A stretch of 64,000 bases of DNA from Marinobacter pelagius (lineage in GTDB: Bacteria > Pseudomonadota > Gammaproteobacteria > Pseudomonadales > Oleiphilaceae): NCBI RefSeq assembly GCF_003315345.1, contig NZ_QNRO01000020.1:1-64000 (forward strand), read 5' to 3'. Under the pieces are notes generated by a model, which worked only from the letters and a program-made list of their open reading frames with translations, did not search any database and had not been told where the DNA came from. Shown one piece after another: positions 44,271 to 56,457 of this stretch. Each line of letters opens with the position of its first letter. Within the stretch, counting starts at the first letter, position 1. Made by a program: the position numbers and the translations under genes.

Positions 44271-45732
44271 ACCAGCTCCTCCCGTCCCTGGTGATCATGG
44301 CAATGGAGGCGACCGGCCCCCAGGTACCGGCGGCGTAGCGCTTGGGGGGCTCGCCACTGTCCTTCCAGTTGCGGATGACCTGGTCCACCCAGCGCCAGGC
44401 GTACTCCACCTCGTCCCGACGGACAAACAGGTACTGGTTGCCCTTCATGACCTCCCAGAGCAGGCGCTCATAGGCATCCGGGATCCGGTCGGTTTCGAAG
44501 GTCTCGGAAAAGGTCAGCTCCAACGGGCCCTGGCGCAGGCGCATGCCTTTGTCCAGACCCTGATCCTTGGTAAGGATCTTCAGGGACATACCCTCATCGG
44601 GCTGCAGCCGGATGATGAGCTTGTTGTTGGCCAGGTGCTTCTGGTCCGGATCGAAGATGTAGTGTGGCGCCGGCTTGAAGTGGATGATGATCTGGGAGAG
44701 CTTCTCCGGCAGCCGTTTGCCTGTTCGGATATAGAAGGGAACACCGGACCAGCGCCAGTTCTCGATCTCGGCCTTGAGGGCCACAAAGGTTTCCGTGTCA
44801 CTGCCCTTATTGGCGCCTTCTTCTTCCAGGTAGCCGGGCACCGGCGTGCCGTCACTGGTACCGGCAGTGTACTGGCCGCGGACCACGTAGCTTTCCATGA
44901 TATCCGGGGTAATCTGTCTGAGCGCCTTGAGTACCTTGACCTTCTCGTCCCGGATGCTGTCTGCGGACAGGTCCGCCGGAGGATCCATGGCGATCAGGCA
45001 CAGCAGCTGGAGCAGGTGATTCTGGACCATATCCCGGATCTGCCCGGCCTGGTCGAAATAACCCCAGCGCCCCTCGATACCCACGCTCTCGGCAACCGTG
45101 ATTTCCACGTGAGAAATGTGATTCTGATCCCACTGGGAAGCAAACAGGTTGTTGGCAAAACGCAGGGCAATCAGGTTCTGAACCGTTTCCTTGCCCAGGT
45201 AATGATCGATCCGGAACAACTGGTTCTCGTTGTACACCGCGCCGAGCTCGTCGTTGATGACTTTCGACGACTCAAGATCATGGCCGATCGGTTTCTCGAC
45301 CACCACGCGGGTCTTTTCATTGCAGCAGCTGGCCGCTTTCAGATTCCGGGCAATGACGCCGTACATCGAGGGAGGCGTCGCCATGTAGACAATGAGCTCG
45401 TTGGCCGGAGTATCTCGCCAGTCTTTCAGGGCTACGTAGCCTTCCGGATCATTGAAATCCAGCAGCTGATAATCCACCCGCTCCAGGAAACGGTTGGCAA
45501 CGTCAGCGTCGAACTCCGCGTCCTTTACATGGTGCTTCAGCTTGTCGAACAGCTGTTTACGAACGGTCGGCGTATCCGCCTCGGTACGGGCAATTGCCAG
45601 CACCCGGCTTCCCTCCGCCAGCAATCCGGCCCGCTCCAGCTGATAAAGTGCCGGGAACAGCTTGCGCTGGGCAAGATCCCCCAGGGCGCCGAACAGCATA
45701 AGGTCACAACGGGTATTGATATTATTGACCAT
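44257..45732 (-). CDS. zwf: Glucose-6-phosphate 1-dehydrogenase
   Basis: Zwf oxidises glucose-6-phosphate to the lactone, reducing NADP. The 491-residue protein has the N-terminal nucleotide motif [16 protein letters not shown] (residues about 14-29) and the active-site [14 protein letters not shown] near residue 180. It is the first gene of the zwf-pgl-eda operon; its promoter is divergent from hexR and holds HexR-like operators. Confidence 0.96.
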   Translation of the reverse strand: MVNNINTRCDLMLFGALGDLAQRKLFPALYQLERAGLLAEGSRVLAIARTEADTPTVRKQLFDKLKHHVKDAEFDADVANRFLERVDYQLLDFNDPEGYVALKDWRDTPANELIVYMATPPSMYGVIARNLKAASCCNEKTRVVVEKPIGHDLESSKVINDELGAVYNENQLFRIDHYLGKETVQNLIALRFANNLFASQWDQNHISHVEITVAESVGIEGRWGYFDQAGQIRDMVQNHLLQLLCLIAMDPPADLSADSIRDEKVKVLKALRQITPDIMESYVVRGQYTAGTSDGTPVPGYLEEEGANKGSDTETFVALKAEIENWRWSGVPFYIRTGKRLPEKLSQIIIHFKPAPHYIFDPDQKHLANNKLIIRLQPDEGMSLKILTKDQGLDKGMRLRQGPLELTFSETFETDRIPDAYERLLWEVMKGNQYLFVRRDEVEYAWRWVDQVIRNWKDSGEPPKRYAAGTWGPVASIAMITRDGRSWYEDA

Positions 45733-45790
45733 TGGTTCCTTCTCTCTGGTATTGGACAGCAGTCACAGCTTTAGCAACTCCGACCACCTA

Positions 45791-45870
45791 TGTAGTAATT
45801 TTAAACAAATAATGACAGCTGAAAATCGTTTTTCCAAGGAAAAATTGGCTTAAATGATATTTTTACTACC
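45791..45870. promoter_or_regulatory. Two HexR-like operators between zwf and hexR
   Basis: TGTAGTAATTTTAAACA (45791-45807) and TGATATTTTTACTACC (45855-45870) each hold one near-perfect half of the HexR palindrome, TGTAGTAA or TTACTAC. They lie within the 216-base divergent promoter region, consistent with control of zwf-pgl-eda and autoregulation of hexR. Confidence 0.65.
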
Positions 45871-45948
45871 CCAATCCCGGACGAAAAGCGGTATAATCAC
45901 CACGATTTTCTTATAACCATTGCACCAGATGCAGGGAGTATCGACACC

Positions 45949-46821
45949 ATGGCCGCGAACCAGTCGCACCGTGACGACAATCTGCTTGAAGATATACAGG
46001 CCCGGCTGGACAACCTGAATAAATCCGAGCGCAAGGTGGCCGAGGCCATCCTCCGGGATCCCAGCGCTGCCACCCGCTACAGCATCGCGGCCCTGGCCCG
46101 GGCCGCCGACGTCAGCGAGCCCACGGTGAACCGCTTCTGTCGCGGCTTCTCCGCCACCGGCTTCCCGGACTTCAAGATCCGCCTGGCCCAGAGCATCGCC
46201 ACCGGCACGCCCTACGTCGGCCAGAACGTGGAACCCGACGACACCGTTGCCGAGTTTGCCGACAAGATCATGCTCAGCACCATTGCCAGTCTGGACAAGG
46301 CACGCCAGTCCCTGGACCCCAAGGCCCTGGCAACCGCTATCGACTACCTGATCCAGGCCAAGCAGATCAACTTTTTCGGAATGGGCGGCTCCGCCTCTGT
46401 GGCCCTGGATGCCCAGCACAAGTTCTTCCGCTTCAACATTCCGGTCATGTCCTATGATGACGCCCTGATGCAACGCATGGTGGCCGCCGGCTCCCAGGTG
46501 GGCGATGTGATCGTACTGATCTCCTACACCGGCCGGACCAAGGAAACCGTCGAGATCGCCAAGGTTGCCCGGGAGAATGGTGCCACCGTGATCGGCATCA
46601 CAAATCCGGAATCCCCCCTGGCGGAGTGCTGCACCGTGGTCCTGGGAGTCACCGCACCGGAAGATACCGAGGTGTACATGCCCATGTCGTCGCGGATCAT
46701 CCACCTGACCGTGATCGACATCCTGGCCACCGGCGTCACTCTCAAGCGGGGCGCGGATTTCCTCGGCCATCTCAAGAAGATAAAAGAAAGCCTCAAGGCG
46801 ACCCGTTTCCCCCAGAGCTGA
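45949..46821 (+). CDS. hexR: Transcriptional regulator HexR
   Basis: HexR is an RpiR-family repressor that responds to KDPG and controls glucose catabolism genes. The 290-residue protein has an N-terminal HTH_6 domain (about residues 8-85, [20 protein letters not shown]) and a SIS sugar-phosphate domain (about 125-260, [30 protein letters not shown]). It is divergent from zwf. HexR-like sites occur here and before edd/gap, so one regulator can coordinate all the visible Entner-Doudoroff genes. Confidence 0.95.
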   Translation: MAANQSHRDDNLLEDIQARLDNLNKSERKVAEAILRDPSAATRYSIAALARAADVSEPTVNRFCRGFSATGFPDFKIRLAQSIATGTPYVGQNVEPDDTVAEFADKIMLSTIASLDKARQSLDPKALATAIDYLIQAKQINFFGMGGSASVALDAQHKFFRFNIPVMSYDDALMQRMVAAGSQVGDVIVLISYTGRTKETVEIAKVARENGATVIGITNPESPLAECCTVVLGVTAPEDTEVYMPMSSRIIHLTVIDILATGVTLKRGADFLGHLKKIKESLKATRFPQS

Positions 46822-46891
46822 ACGTCCAGCCAACCATTTTCAAGTTAGCAGACCCAGACGTTACAGGAGCATTAACCTCGAATGCCGGGCA

Positions 46892-46931
46892 CAAAAAAAG
46901 GGGAGCCAAACCACTGGCTCCCCTTTTTTTG
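46892..46931. terminator. Bidirectional terminator between hexR and ppiD
   Basis: CAAAAAAAGGGGAGCCA and TGGCTCCCCTTTTTTTG form a long stem around six bases with A/T runs on both sides. It should stop both convergent transcripts, hexR and ppiD. Confidence 0.95.
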
Positions 46932-46945
46932 TTTCAGTACCGGTA

Positions 46946-48799
46946 TTACGGGCGCTCGACTTCCGCCTGGTCCCGCAGGTACTGCTGGTACGCGGTGTAT
47001 TCGCGCTGGCCTTCCAGTGATGCCAGGAACTGACGGAGTTGCTCGAACTCCTGGCTATCCCGGTCAGCCTCGCCGGAATTGACCGCATCAAGGGCCACCA
47101 CAGCGGCCTGCCGGGCATTCACGGTGCTGCCATAGCTGACGCCCCCGTCATCCGGACGCGGCAGGGAGAAGGCTGTCTGCATGACCGCCGGAGCAATGCC
47201 CCCGGCGTTACGACCCTGCCCCTCATAGGACTGCCATTGGCCCACTTCAATGGCTTCTGCAGGCTCACCCTGTTCAAGGCTCGCGATGATCGTATCAGCT
47301 CGCTCAGCCAGTGCCCCACGGGTTTCCTGCGCCACAAGACGCTCACGGATCTGGTCGCGAACTTCGGCCAGGGGCAGCTGCTGCGCCTCCCGATGCTCAC
47401 GGACTCGGGCAACCACAGACAGGTTGTCGCCGACATCGATCAGTTCGGTGTTGTAACCACCGTTAAGAACATCATCAGAGTACAACTGCCGCACCAGACC
47501 GGCATGGTCAAACGGTGCCGGGCCGCCATCGCGGGTTATACCGCTGATCTCCCGAACTTCCAGCCCCAGCTCTTCGGCAGGGCCGGCAAGGTCATCGGCA
47601 GCGTAGGCCGAATCCGCCAATTGCGAGCGCACTTCAGCGAAGCGCTCTTCAGCTTTTTGCCGGGCCAACTCGCTACGCAGCTGCTCTTCCAGCTCTGCCA
47701 ACGGCGGTACCTCGGAACGACGAATATCGTCAAGTTTGATCAGGTGAACGCCAAAACTGGTTTCCACCGGCTCGGAGACCTCCCCCTCTTCCAGGGCGAA
47801 CAGAGCCTCTTCAAAGGCCTCGTCATAGACACCTCGGCCAGCATAGCCAAGGTCACCACCTTCCTCTGCGGTGACGGTATCAATGGAGTATTCCTCGGCC
47901 AGCGCCGCAAAGGATTCGCCCGCGGCCAGACGCTCCTGAATGGTCGCCATGGTCTCAGCGGAGTTCTCACCATCCTCGATCAGGATATGGGAAGCACGAC
48001 GCTCCTCCCGTGCCAGATCATCGGAACGCTCCTCGTAGTATGCCTGCAGCTCCTCGTCGGTGACTTCGGTGCTGTCAGCAAGGGAACCAAGCGAGAGCGC
48101 GATATAGGCGGCATCAATCTGTTCCGGCTGCTGGAAGGAACTTGCGTTCTCCTCGTAGAATGCCTCGATCTCCGCGTCGGTAACCTCTACCTGGTCGGCA
48201 ACCGCGCTGGCAGGAACGGTCAGCACCCGGAAGTCACGGGTCTGGTTCTGGATCTGCAGCAGCTGGGCAGCATTCTCCTGGGTGGATATGCCACTTTGCA
48301 CGATACCCGCACGAATCTGGTTAACCACATACTGTTTGCGCATGGCTTCGCGGAATTCGCCCACACCCATGCCCATGTTGCGTACCGTTGCCACAAACCG
48401 GTCCCGGTTGAACTTGCCGTCCACCTGGAACTGCGGCATCTGCGTGATCAGCGCATCGATGTCAGCGTCAGAAAGAGCCAGGCCCTGGTTGGCAGCATCC
48501 TGGGTCAGCACCGATTCCTGGATCAGGGATTCCAGGACATCTTTGCGGATCTGATCCTCATTCAGCAGGGACGGATCCGGAGTTTCCATCTGAGACAGGC
48601 GACGCTGGCTTTCAAGCTGCACCAGGCGGAGAAACTCGCGCTCGGTAATATCTTCGCCATTGACCGTGGCTACCTCCGGCTCACCGGAGAAACCGCCGAT
48701 GATGGCGTCCATTCCCCAAATGGAGAGGGATACAATCAGCAGCCCGATGATGATCTTGGCAATGGTGCCCTGGGCATTTTCCCGAATATCTTGAAGCAT
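46946..48799 (-). CDS. ppiD: Periplasmic folding chaperone / peptidyl-prolyl isomerase PpiD
   Basis: PpiD is anchored in the inner membrane and helps fold outer-membrane proteins leaving the Sec channel. The 617-residue product has a single N-terminal membrane helix (about residues 12-34), a SurA-N-like chaperone region (about 40-230), a parvulin rotamase domain (about 265-355, ASHILIEDGENSAE and GDLGYAGRGVYDEAFEEAL) and a C-terminal helical part. It follows hupB, the usual order lon-hupB-ppiD. Confidence 0.93.
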   Translation of the reverse strand: MLQDIRENAQGTIAKIIIGLLIVSLSIWGMDAIIGGFSGEPEVATVNGEDITEREFLRLVQLESQRRLSQMETPDPSLLNEDQIRKDVLESLIQESVLTQDAANQGLALSDADIDALITQMPQFQVDGKFNRDRFVATVRNMGMGVGEFREAMRKQYVVNQIRAGIVQSGISTQENAAQLLQIQNQTRDFRVLTVPASAVADQVEVTDAEIEAFYEENASSFQQPEQIDAAYIALSLGSLADSTEVTDEELQAYYEERSDDLAREERRASHILIEDGENSAETMATIQERLAAGESFAALAEEYSIDTVTAEEGGDLGYAGRGVYDEAFEEALFALEEGEVSEPVETSFGVHLIKLDDIRRSEVPPLAELEEQLRSELARQKAEERFAEVRSQLADSAYAADDLAGPAEELGLEVREISGITRDGGPAPFDHAGLVRQLYSDDVLNGGYNTELIDVGDNLSVVARVREHREAQQLPLAEVRDQIRERLVAQETRGALAERADTIIASLEQGEPAEAIEVGQWQSYEGQGRNAGGIAPAVMQTAFSLPRPDDGGVSYGSTVNARQAAVVALDAVNSGEADRDSQEFEQLRQFLASLEGQREYTAYQQYLRDQAEVERP

Positions 48800-48845
48800 G
48801 TTACTCCCGAATCCCCGTCGAGGTCGTGCAGTGTTGTTACAACGT

Positions 48846-48876
48846 AAAAAGGCGCACCCTGTCCGGAATGCGCCTT
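48846..48876 (-). terminator. Terminator after hupB
   Basis: On the minus strand AAGGCGCA and TGCGCCTT form the stem, followed by a T-run. It lies between hupB and ppiD and would limit read-through of the highly expressed hupB. Confidence 0.82.
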
Positions 48877-48925
48877 CAATTCTTCTGGGCGGCTGGCACG
48901 AGGCTGGCCGCCGGAGAAAGAACCG

Positions 48926-49198
48926 TTACTTGACGGCGTCTTTCAGGGCCTTGCCTGCCTTGAAACCAGGCACTTTGGAGGCCGGAATCTTGATCTCGGC
49001 ACCAGTCTGCGGGTTACGACCGGTACGAGCAGCACGCTCTTTGACAGAGAAAGTACCAAAGCCGATCAGGGTAACCTGATCACCTTTTTTGAGGGCACCG
49101 GTGATGGAGTTGGTCATTGCGTCCAGAGCACGGCCAGCGGCGGCTTTGGAGATATCTGCGGACTCTGCAATTGCATCGATAAGTTCGGACTTGTTCAC
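48926..49198 (-). CDS. hupB: DNA-binding protein HU-beta
   Basis: HU compacts and bends DNA as a dimer. The 90-residue product from the GTG at 49198 ([20 protein letters not shown]) has the signature [21 protein letters not shown], the DNA-binding arm, and the usual length. A longer upstream frame to 49294 lacks family similarity, and AAGGGG precedes the GTG. It lies between lon and ppiD, the common gammaproteobacterial order, with its own terminator. Confidence 0.95.
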   Translation of the reverse strand: MNKSELIDAIAESADISKAAAGRALDAMTNSITGALKKGDQVTLIGFGTFSVKERAARTGRNPQTGAEIKIPASKVPGFKAGKALKDAVK

Positions 49199-49436
49199 AC
49201 TAAACCCCTTCGATTTCAGGTTGAAGATGTTATAGGTTGGTTTATTTTTTCGCGGACGTTCTCGACTATCGCATAAGCGTTCCGAGAATTCCATTCTTCA
49301 GTTTTATTATTCCTTGCGGCTGTTAACCGGTGTTCGGAATAGGCACTTACTGCGCGGGAGCCCTTGGTATTGGCTGCTTCACGGCGAAACAGTTATACCA
49401 ACGGGCTCTCAGGCATGTCAACAACTCATCAAGCCT

Positions 49437-51854
49437 TTAATGTGTATTTATGCGCTCGGCAGCATCGCCTTCTTCGTCCCGGGGTTTCCCGGAACCGGTT
49501 TCACCGGACGCCGATTCGGCATGAGCCTCGGGCGGATAAGCCAGGGCAATATCCAGCACCTCATCGATCCACTTGACCGGCCGGATCTCCAGCGACTCCT
49601 TGATATTCTCCGGTATCTCCTTGAGATCCCGGACATTTTCATCGGGGATCACAACGGTCTTGATGCCGCCCCGATGGGCTGCCAGCAACTTCTCCTTGAG
49701 ACCACCGATCGCCAGCACACGGCCCCGCAGGGTGATCTCACCAGTCATTGCCACGTCGGCCCGGACGGGAATCCGGGTCAGAGCGGAGACCAGCCCGGTG
49801 CACATGCCGATACCCGCACTCGGGCCATCCTTCGGCGTGGCACCCTCGGGCACGTGAATGTGCAGGTCATGCTTCTCGTGGAAGTCAGCGGGAATACCCA
49901 GGCCTGCCGCGCGGCTGCGAACCACGGTGAGGGCGGTCTGGATGGACTCCTGCATGACATCACCCAGTGAGCCGGTCTTCACCACGCGGCCCTTGCCCGG
50001 TGTCAGGGCACATTCGATGGTCAGCAGCTCACCGCCCACCTGGGTCCAGGCAAGGCCGGTCACCTGGCCGATCTGATCGCTTTCCTCGGCAAGACCATAC
50101 TTGAACTTCTTGACCCCGGAATAGTCTTCCAGCATCTCCGGTGTCAGCGTTATCGACGCCTTTTCACCGGCTTCCACGTGCTCTCTGACCACCTTGCGGC
50201 AGATCTTCGCGATTTCACGCTCGAGGCCACGGACACCGGCTTCCCGGGTGTAATAGCGGATCAGGTCGCGCAGGGTCTCTTCCGGTATCTTCAGCTCGTC
50301 CTTACGCAGACCGTTGGCCTTGATCTGCTTCGGCAGCAGGTAACGCAGGGCGATATTCACCTTCTCATCCTCGGTGTAACCCGGGATGCGAATGATCTCC
50401 ATCCGGTCCAGCAGGGCCGGCGGGATGTTCATCGAGTTGGAGGTACACACGAACATCACGTCCGAGAGGTCGTAATCCACCTCGAGGTAGTGATCGTTGA
50501 AGGTGTGATTCTGCTCCGGGTCCAACACCTCCAGCAATGCGGAGGCGGGATCGCCACGATGGTCCATGCCCATCTTGTCAATCTCGTCGAACAGGAACAG
50601 CGGGTTCTTGACCCCAACCTTGGACAGCTTCTGGAGCAGCTTGCCCGGCAACGCGCCAATATAGGTCTTGCGGTGGCCGCGAATCTCGGCCTCATCCCGC
50701 ACACCACCCAGGGCCATCCGGGTATATTTGCGGTTGGTCGCCCTGGCAATAGACTGACCGAGCGAGGTTTTACCCACCCCGGGAGGCCCTACCAGGCATA
50801 GCACCGGCCCTTTGACCTTCTTCACGCGGCTCTGGACGGCCAGGTATTCGAGAATGCGCTTCTTCACCTCGTCCAGACCGTAATGGTCGCGATCGAGGAT
50901 CTCACGGGCTTTCTCGATGTCATGGCGAACCCGGCTGCGCTTCTTCCATGGCACCGCCAGCATCCAGTCGATGTAGCCACGCACCACGGTCGCCTCGGCG
51001 GACATGGGTGACATCATCTTGAGCTTGTTGAGCTCCGCCTCGGTCTTCTTGCGGGCCTCTTCCGGGAGTCCGGCTTCCTCGAGTTTCTTCTCGAGCTCTT
51101 CAAAATCGTTATTGCCTTCACCGAGCTGGCCCATCTCTTTCTGGATGGCCTTCATCTGCTCGTTCAGGTAATACTCCCGCTGGCTGCGCTCCATCTGCTT
51201 TTTGACGCGGCCACGGATGCGCTTCTCAACCTCGATCAGGTCGATTTCGCCATCCAGCTTGCCCAGCAGCAGGTCCACGCGCTTGCGCACGTCCAATGCT
51301 TCCAGCAATTCCTGCTTCTCGGGAATGCGCATCTCGAGGTGTGCCGCCATGGTGTCAGCCAGGCGCTCCACCTCGTTGATGCCGGTCAGGGAGTTGGAGA
51401 CCTCGGACGGCACCTTCTTGGAGAGCTTCACAAACTTCTCGAACTCGTCCATCAGGGTCTTGACCAGCACTTCCTCTTCCCGGGCGGGAAGGGATTCCTC
51501 TTCCAGAAGCATGGCGCTGCCGGTGAGGTAATCGGCCTCGTTGATGTTACTTATGGAGGCCCGGGCGTTGCCCTCTACGAGTACTTTCACGGTACCGTCA
51601 GGAAGCCGCAGCATCTGCAGGACAGTCGCCAGGGTGCCCATTTCGAACACATCGCCGGCGCCGGGTTCGTCGGTGGACGCATCACGCTGGGCCACCAGCA
51701 GGATTTCCTTGCTGCCCTCCATAGCCGCTTCCAGTGCCTGGATGGATTTTTCGCGGCCGACAAACAGGGGCACTACCATGTGCGGGAACACCACAACGTC
51801 CCGCAACGGGAGCAGCGGGTATTCTTGCACGGTATCTTCGGGTATCAGGGTCAT
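49437..51854 (-). CDS. lon: ATP-dependent protease Lon
   Basis: Lon degrades misfolded and regulatory proteins. The 805-residue protein has the N-terminal LON substrate domain (about residues 10-200), a coiled coil, the AAA+ module with Walker [10 protein letters not shown] (about 355) and the C-terminal protease domain with the Ser in [11 protein letters not shown] (about 680) and Lys in [10 protein letters not shown] (about 722). It lies after clpX and before hupB as in many gammaproteobacteria. Confidence 0.97.
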   Translation of the reverse strand: MTLIPEDTVQEYPLLPLRDVVVFPHMVVPLFVGREKSIQALEAAMEGSKEILLVAQRDASTDEPGAGDVFEMGTLATVLQMLRLPDGTVKVLVEGNARASISNINEADYLTGSAMLLEEESLPAREEEVLVKTLMDEFEKFVKLSKKVPSEVSNSLTGINEVERLADTMAAHLEMRIPEKQELLEALDVRKRVDLLLGKLDGEIDLIEVEKRIRGRVKKQMERSQREYYLNEQMKAIQKEMGQLGEGNNDFEELEKKLEEAGLPEEARKKTEAELNKLKMMSPMSAEATVVRGYIDWMLAVPWKKRSRVRHDIEKAREILDRDHYGLDEVKKRILEYLAVQSRVKKVKGPVLCLVGPPGVGKTSLGQSIARATNRKYTRMALGGVRDEAEIRGHRKTYIGALPGKLLQKLSKVGVKNPLFLFDEIDKMGMDHRGDPASALLEVLDPEQNHTFNDHYLEVDYDLSDVMFVCTSNSMNIPPALLDRMEIIRIPGYTEDEKVNIALRYLLPKQIKANGLRKDELKIPEETLRDLIRYYTREAGVRGLEREIAKICRKVVREHVEAGEKASITLTPEMLEDYSGVKKFKYGLAEESDQIGQVTGLAWTQVGGELLTIECALTPGKGRVVKTGSLGDVMQESIQTALTVVRSRAAGLGIPADFHEKHDLHIHVPEGATPKDGPSAGIGMCTGLVSALTRIPVRADVAMTGEITLRGRVLAIGGLKEKLLAAHRGGIKTVVIPDENVRDLKEIPENIKESLEIRPVKWIDEVLDIALAYPPEAHAESASGETGSGKPRDEEGDAAERINTH

Positions 51855-51975
51855 AGGACTTCCTCTGACGGTATTTCTTTCAGCATATCACCCTTCATTG
51901 GGGCGCTGATTAAAATTGCAATCTTTTTACGGGGGAAAAACGGATTGGGATTCGAGTTCACGTGGAGGTGAAAAT

Positions 51976-52005
51976 GGGGTCAGATGAAGGCCTTCATCTG
52001 ACCCC
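51976..52005. repeat. Perfect GGGGTCAGATGAAGG palindrome between clpX and lon
   Basis: GGGGTCAGATGAAGG is directly followed by its exact reverse complement, giving a 30-bp perfect palindrome with no loop. It contains the GGGTCAGA element seen in other intergenic regions here. It may end clpX transcription or be a REP-like repeat. Another half-copy lies at the clpX stop (52025-52031). Confidence 0.8.
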
Positions 52006-52027
52006 GGGTTCAGGGGTGAAGGTAGGG

Positions 52028-53311
<1,284 letters not shown>

Positions 53312-53387
53312 TGAATTACCTCTGTTCGTCAACTGCCGGCGTTACTGGCAGGTACGCCGGCCAAGGTTGATGCGATTACTTTCAGTA

Positions 53388-54023
53388 TTATGTATTCGGT
53401 ACGCGCTTATCAAGTACCGAATCGATCAGGCCGTACTCTTTGGCCTGGTCCGGATCCATGAAATAGTCGCGGTCCGTGTCCTTCGAGATGGTCTCCAGAT
53501 CCTGGCCAGTATGCTTGGCCAGAAGGGAGTTCAGGGTGTGACGGATCTTCAGGATCTCACGGGTGTGGATCTCGATGTCCGTTGCCTGGCCCTGATAACC
53601 ACCCAGCGGCTGGTGAATCATCACACGGGAGTGCGGCAGGCACGCCCGCTTGCCCTCGGCACCACCCGCCAGCAGGAAGGCGCCCATGCTGGCCGCCTGA
53701 CCGATACACAGGGTCGCGACGTCCGGCTTGATGAACTGCATGGTGTCATAGATGGACATGCCGGCAGTCACGGAGCCACCCGGGCTATTGATATAAAGGT
53801 GGATGTCCTTGTCCGGGTTCTCGGATTCCAGGAACAGCAACTGGGCCACGATCAGGTTCGCCATGTGGTCTTCGACCGGCCCGACCATGAAAATCACCCG
53901 TTCCTTGAGCAAGCGGGAATAGATATCGAAAGAACGCTCGCCACGGGCAGTCTGCTCGATAACGATTGGCACCAGGCCGGAATTGGTAACCATTGCGGGA
54001 CCATCAATTGGTTTCTGCGTCAT
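53388..54023 (-). CDS. clpP: ClpP protease subunit
   Basis: ClpP is the serine protease core used by ClpX and ClpA. The 211-residue protein has the catalytic Ser in [11 protein letters not shown] (about residue 112), His in [12 protein letters not shown] (about 137) and Asp further on, with a short N-terminal propeptide region. It lies between tig and clpX in the standard tig-clpP-clpX-lon order. Confidence 0.97.
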   Translation of the reverse strand: MTQKPIDGPAMVTNSGLVPIVIEQTARGERSFDIYSRLLKERVIFMVGPVEDHMANLIVAQLLFLESENPDKDIHLYINSPGGSVTAGMSIYDTMQFIKPDVATLCIGQAASMGAFLLAGGAEGKRACLPHSRVMIHQPLGGYQGQATDIEIHTREILKIRHTLNSLLAKHTGQDLETISKDTDRDYFMDPDQAKEYGLIDSVLDKRVPNT

Positions 54024-54121
54024 GTGCGCCTGAACTCCTTATGGACAATGGATCGTGGACTCGCCCCACGACATTTTCTGATGTCTTTACACACCTTACT
54101 GTGCCACCAGTCGGCCCAGAT

Positions 54122-54149
54122 GAAAACAGCCGGACAAGCCGGCTGTTTT
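54122..54149 (-). terminator. Terminator between tig and clpP
   Basis: GAAAACAGCCGG and CCGGCTGTTTTC form a 12-bp stem with a four-base loop, ending in a T-run on either strand. It follows the tig stop by about 45 bases in the direction of transcription. Confidence 0.88.
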
Positions 54150-54194
54150 CTGGTTCGGCCAACGCGACCGGCCTCGCGAACCGGTCACGGCTGA

Positions 54195-55499
54195 TCAGCG
54201 CTGTGGCTGACCCGCAGCAACGGCCTCTTCGTACTTCATCTTCTTCTCTTTGACCTTGGCCTGTTCCAGCACATGGTCAACAACCGCATCTTCCAGTACG
54301 GAAGACTCGATCTGGGACTTCTGATCCGGGTTGCTGTTGAAGTGTGCAACAACTTCCTCAGGCTGTTCATACGTAGAAGCGATCTCCTGGATCTTTTCCT
54401 CTACCTTGGCCTGATCGGCTTTCAGATCGTTCTTCTTGACCACTTCCTGGAACAGCAGGCCGGTCTTGACGCGACGCTTGGCCTGTTCCTCGAAGATTTC
54501 CTTCGGCAGCTGCTGGAAATCAACCTGGCCACCGAAACGCTGCACCGCGTCCTGGCGCAGGCGATCGATTTCCTGGTCCACCAGGGCCGCCGGAACGTCC
54601 AGCTCGGTGGTTTCCAGCAGGCCGTCGACCACGTCGTTCTTGACCTTGTTGGATACCGCCTGCTTCAGCTCGCGCTCCATGTTCTTCTTCACTTCCTCAC
54701 GGAAAGCGGCTTCGTCTTCGGCTTCGATACCGAACTTCTGGAAGAACTCGGCATCCAGCTCAGGCAGCTGCGGCTCTTCAACCTTGTGAATCGTGATCTG
54801 GAACTTGGCCGGCTTACCCGCCAGGTCTTCGTTCTGGTAGTCCTCTGGGAAGGTCACTTCGATTTCCAGCTCTTCGCCGGCCTTGCCGCCAACGATGCCC
54901 TTCTCGAAGCCCGGGATCATCTGGCCGGAACCCAGGGTCAGGCGATGACCTTCGGCGGAACCGCCCTCGAATTCTTCACCGTCGATGAAGCCCTTGAAGT
55001 CGATGGTCACAACGTCCTTGTTCTTGGACTTGCGCTTGACTTCCTTCATGGTGGCCTGCTGACGACGCAGGTTATCGATCATGGTGTCGATATCCTTGCC
55101 GGTCACTTCGGACTGGGGCTTTTCGATTTCGATCTTGCTCAGATCGCCCAGCTCGATTTCCGGCAGCACTTCGAAGGTAGCCACGAATTCGAGGTCCTTG
55201 CCCTCTTCCATGGTCTTCGGCTCGAACTGCGGCCAGCCTGCCGGGTTGATGTCCTGCTCCTGCAGTGCCTTGATGTAGTTGTCGCGCATAACCTCGCCAA
55301 CAACTTCCTGGCGGATGCTGTCACCGAAACGACGCTTGACCACGCTCATGGGCACCTTGCCAGGGCGGAAGCCGTTCAGGCGCACAGTCCGAGCAGTTTC
55401 CTGCAGGCGTTTCTGGACCGCCTGGTCGATTTCCTGGGCGGGCACACCAATCGTCATGCGACGCTCGATGTTGGAGGTCGTTTCAACAGACACTTGCAT
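54195..55499 (-). CDS. tig: Trigger factor
   Basis: Trigger factor binds the ribosome exit tunnel and shields nascent chains. The 434-residue protein has the N-terminal ribosome-binding domain with the signature GFRPGKVP (about residues 44-51), the FKBP-like PPIase domain (about 155-245, FIDGEEFEGGSAEGHRLTLG split motifs) and the C-terminal helical arms. It starts 219 bases after the tRNA-Leu gene and opens the tig-clpPX-lon block. Confidence 0.97.
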   Translation of the reverse strand: MQVSVETTSNIERRMTIGVPAQEIDQAVQKRLQETARTVRLNGFRPGKVPMSVVKRRFGDSIRQEVVGEVMRDNYIKALQEQDINPAGWPQFEPKTMEEGKDLEFVATFEVLPEIELGDLSKIEIEKPQSEVTGKDIDTMIDNLRRQQATMKEVKRKSKNKDVVTIDFKGFIDGEEFEGGSAEGHRLTLGSGQMIPGFEKGIVGGKAGEELEIEVTFPEDYQNEDLAGKPAKFQITIHKVEEPQLPELDAEFFQKFGIEAEDEAAFREEVKKNMERELKQAVSNKVKNDVVDGLLETTELDVPAALVDQEIDRLRQDAVQRFGGQVDFQQLPKEIFEEQAKRRVKTGLLFQEVVKKNDLKADQAKVEEKIQEIASTYEQPEEVVAHFNSNPDQKSQIESSVLEDAVVDHVLEQAKVKEKKMKYEEAVAAGQPQR

Positions 55500-55718
55500 G
55501 GAAGATCCTCAAATTACAGGTTCGGTATGTGAATGAAATCTATAACAAAAGTCCATTTCCAGGTACTTCGCCCCGGAAGGACTGAAAATTAAAAGCCGGT
55601 AGTTTATCACGGTTTGCACCGCCGAGAGAATCACCTGTATGGCACGGGCTCGGAGGCGCGGATCACAGCTTTTCAGATCAGCCGAAGATATGGGGATGAA
55701 AAACAAAAAAGAAAGGGG

Positions 55719-55803
55719 TGGTGCGAGCGGAGAGACTCGAACTCTCACGGGTTGCCCCACTGGAACCTAAATCCAGCGCGTCTACCAGTTCCGCCACGCT
55801 CGC
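55719..55803 (-). tRNA. tRNA-Leu (TAG)
   Basis: Read on the minus strand from 55803 the sequence folds as a class II tRNA with a long variable arm, an anticodon loop TTTAGGT (anticodon TAG) on a CTGGA/TCCAG stem, a GTTCGAGTC T-arm and an encoded CCA at 55719-55721. It is last in the four-tRNA cluster, 219 bases before tig. Confidence 0.93.
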
Positions 55804-55878
55804 ATACACAACGCTGAACGGAGGTCGAAAACCCTACCAAAGTTCAGGCTTTGCGGAAAATCACTTCAGGGGGAAAAG

Positions 55879-55954
55879 TGGGGTGGACGAAGGGGTTCGA
55901 ACCCTCGACCGCAGGAGTCACAATCCTGAGCTCTACCAGCTGAGCTACGTCCAC
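55879..55954 (-). tRNA. tRNA-His (GTG)
   Basis: The minus-strand sequence has acceptor GTGGACG/CGTCCAC, anticodon loop TTGTGAC (anticodon GTG) on a CAGGA/TCCTG stem, GTTCGAAC T-arm and encoded CCA at 55879-55881. The G at -1 typical of tRNA-His would come from position 55955. Confidence 0.94.
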
Positions 55955-56052
55955 CACATTGGGAATTGCCTTGCGGCATTTTCGACATTTTCGTCGAAAT
56001 TGCAACCTTGCTGATCACGGTGACCCCGGAACCGTCCTTACCGACGGCTTTA

Positions 56053-56129
<77 letters not shown>

Positions 56130-56161
56130 CTGACCGTTCGCCCACCTGAACACACAGAAAA

Positions 56162-56238
56162 TGGTCGGGGTAGAGAGATTCGAACTCCCGACATCCTGCT
56201 CCCAAAGCAGGCGCGCTACCAGACTGCGCTATACCCCG
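56162..56238 (-). tRNA. tRNA-Pro (TGG)
   Basis: The minus-strand sequence has acceptor CGGGGTA/TACCCCG, anticodon loop TTTGGGA (anticodon TGG) on a CTGC stem, GTTCGAATC T-arm and encoded CCA at 56162-56164. It is first in the Pro-Arg-His-Leu transcription unit. Confidence 0.94.
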
Positions 56239-56457
56239 TCTGTCTGAACAACTAGTGCCTCAGCAAAGTTGGCGCGCATATTACCGGCGCCGGGCGGTGC
56301 CGTCAACACGCATTCTAAAAAACCGATGGAATAGGCACTGAAGAAGACCCTGCCCATGATGAAAAGTTCCCCTCCCCTGGTCCAATTGGAGTTCGGGCGG
56401 AAGCATGAGACAATTGCCGGCCTTCATTTATCGATGCCCAACCGACAAGACGGAAAC

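Noticed and set aside
44255..45774. 595-residue plus-strand frame overlapping pgl and zwf
   Set aside because: It is antisense to two well-supported genes and shows no protein-family features.
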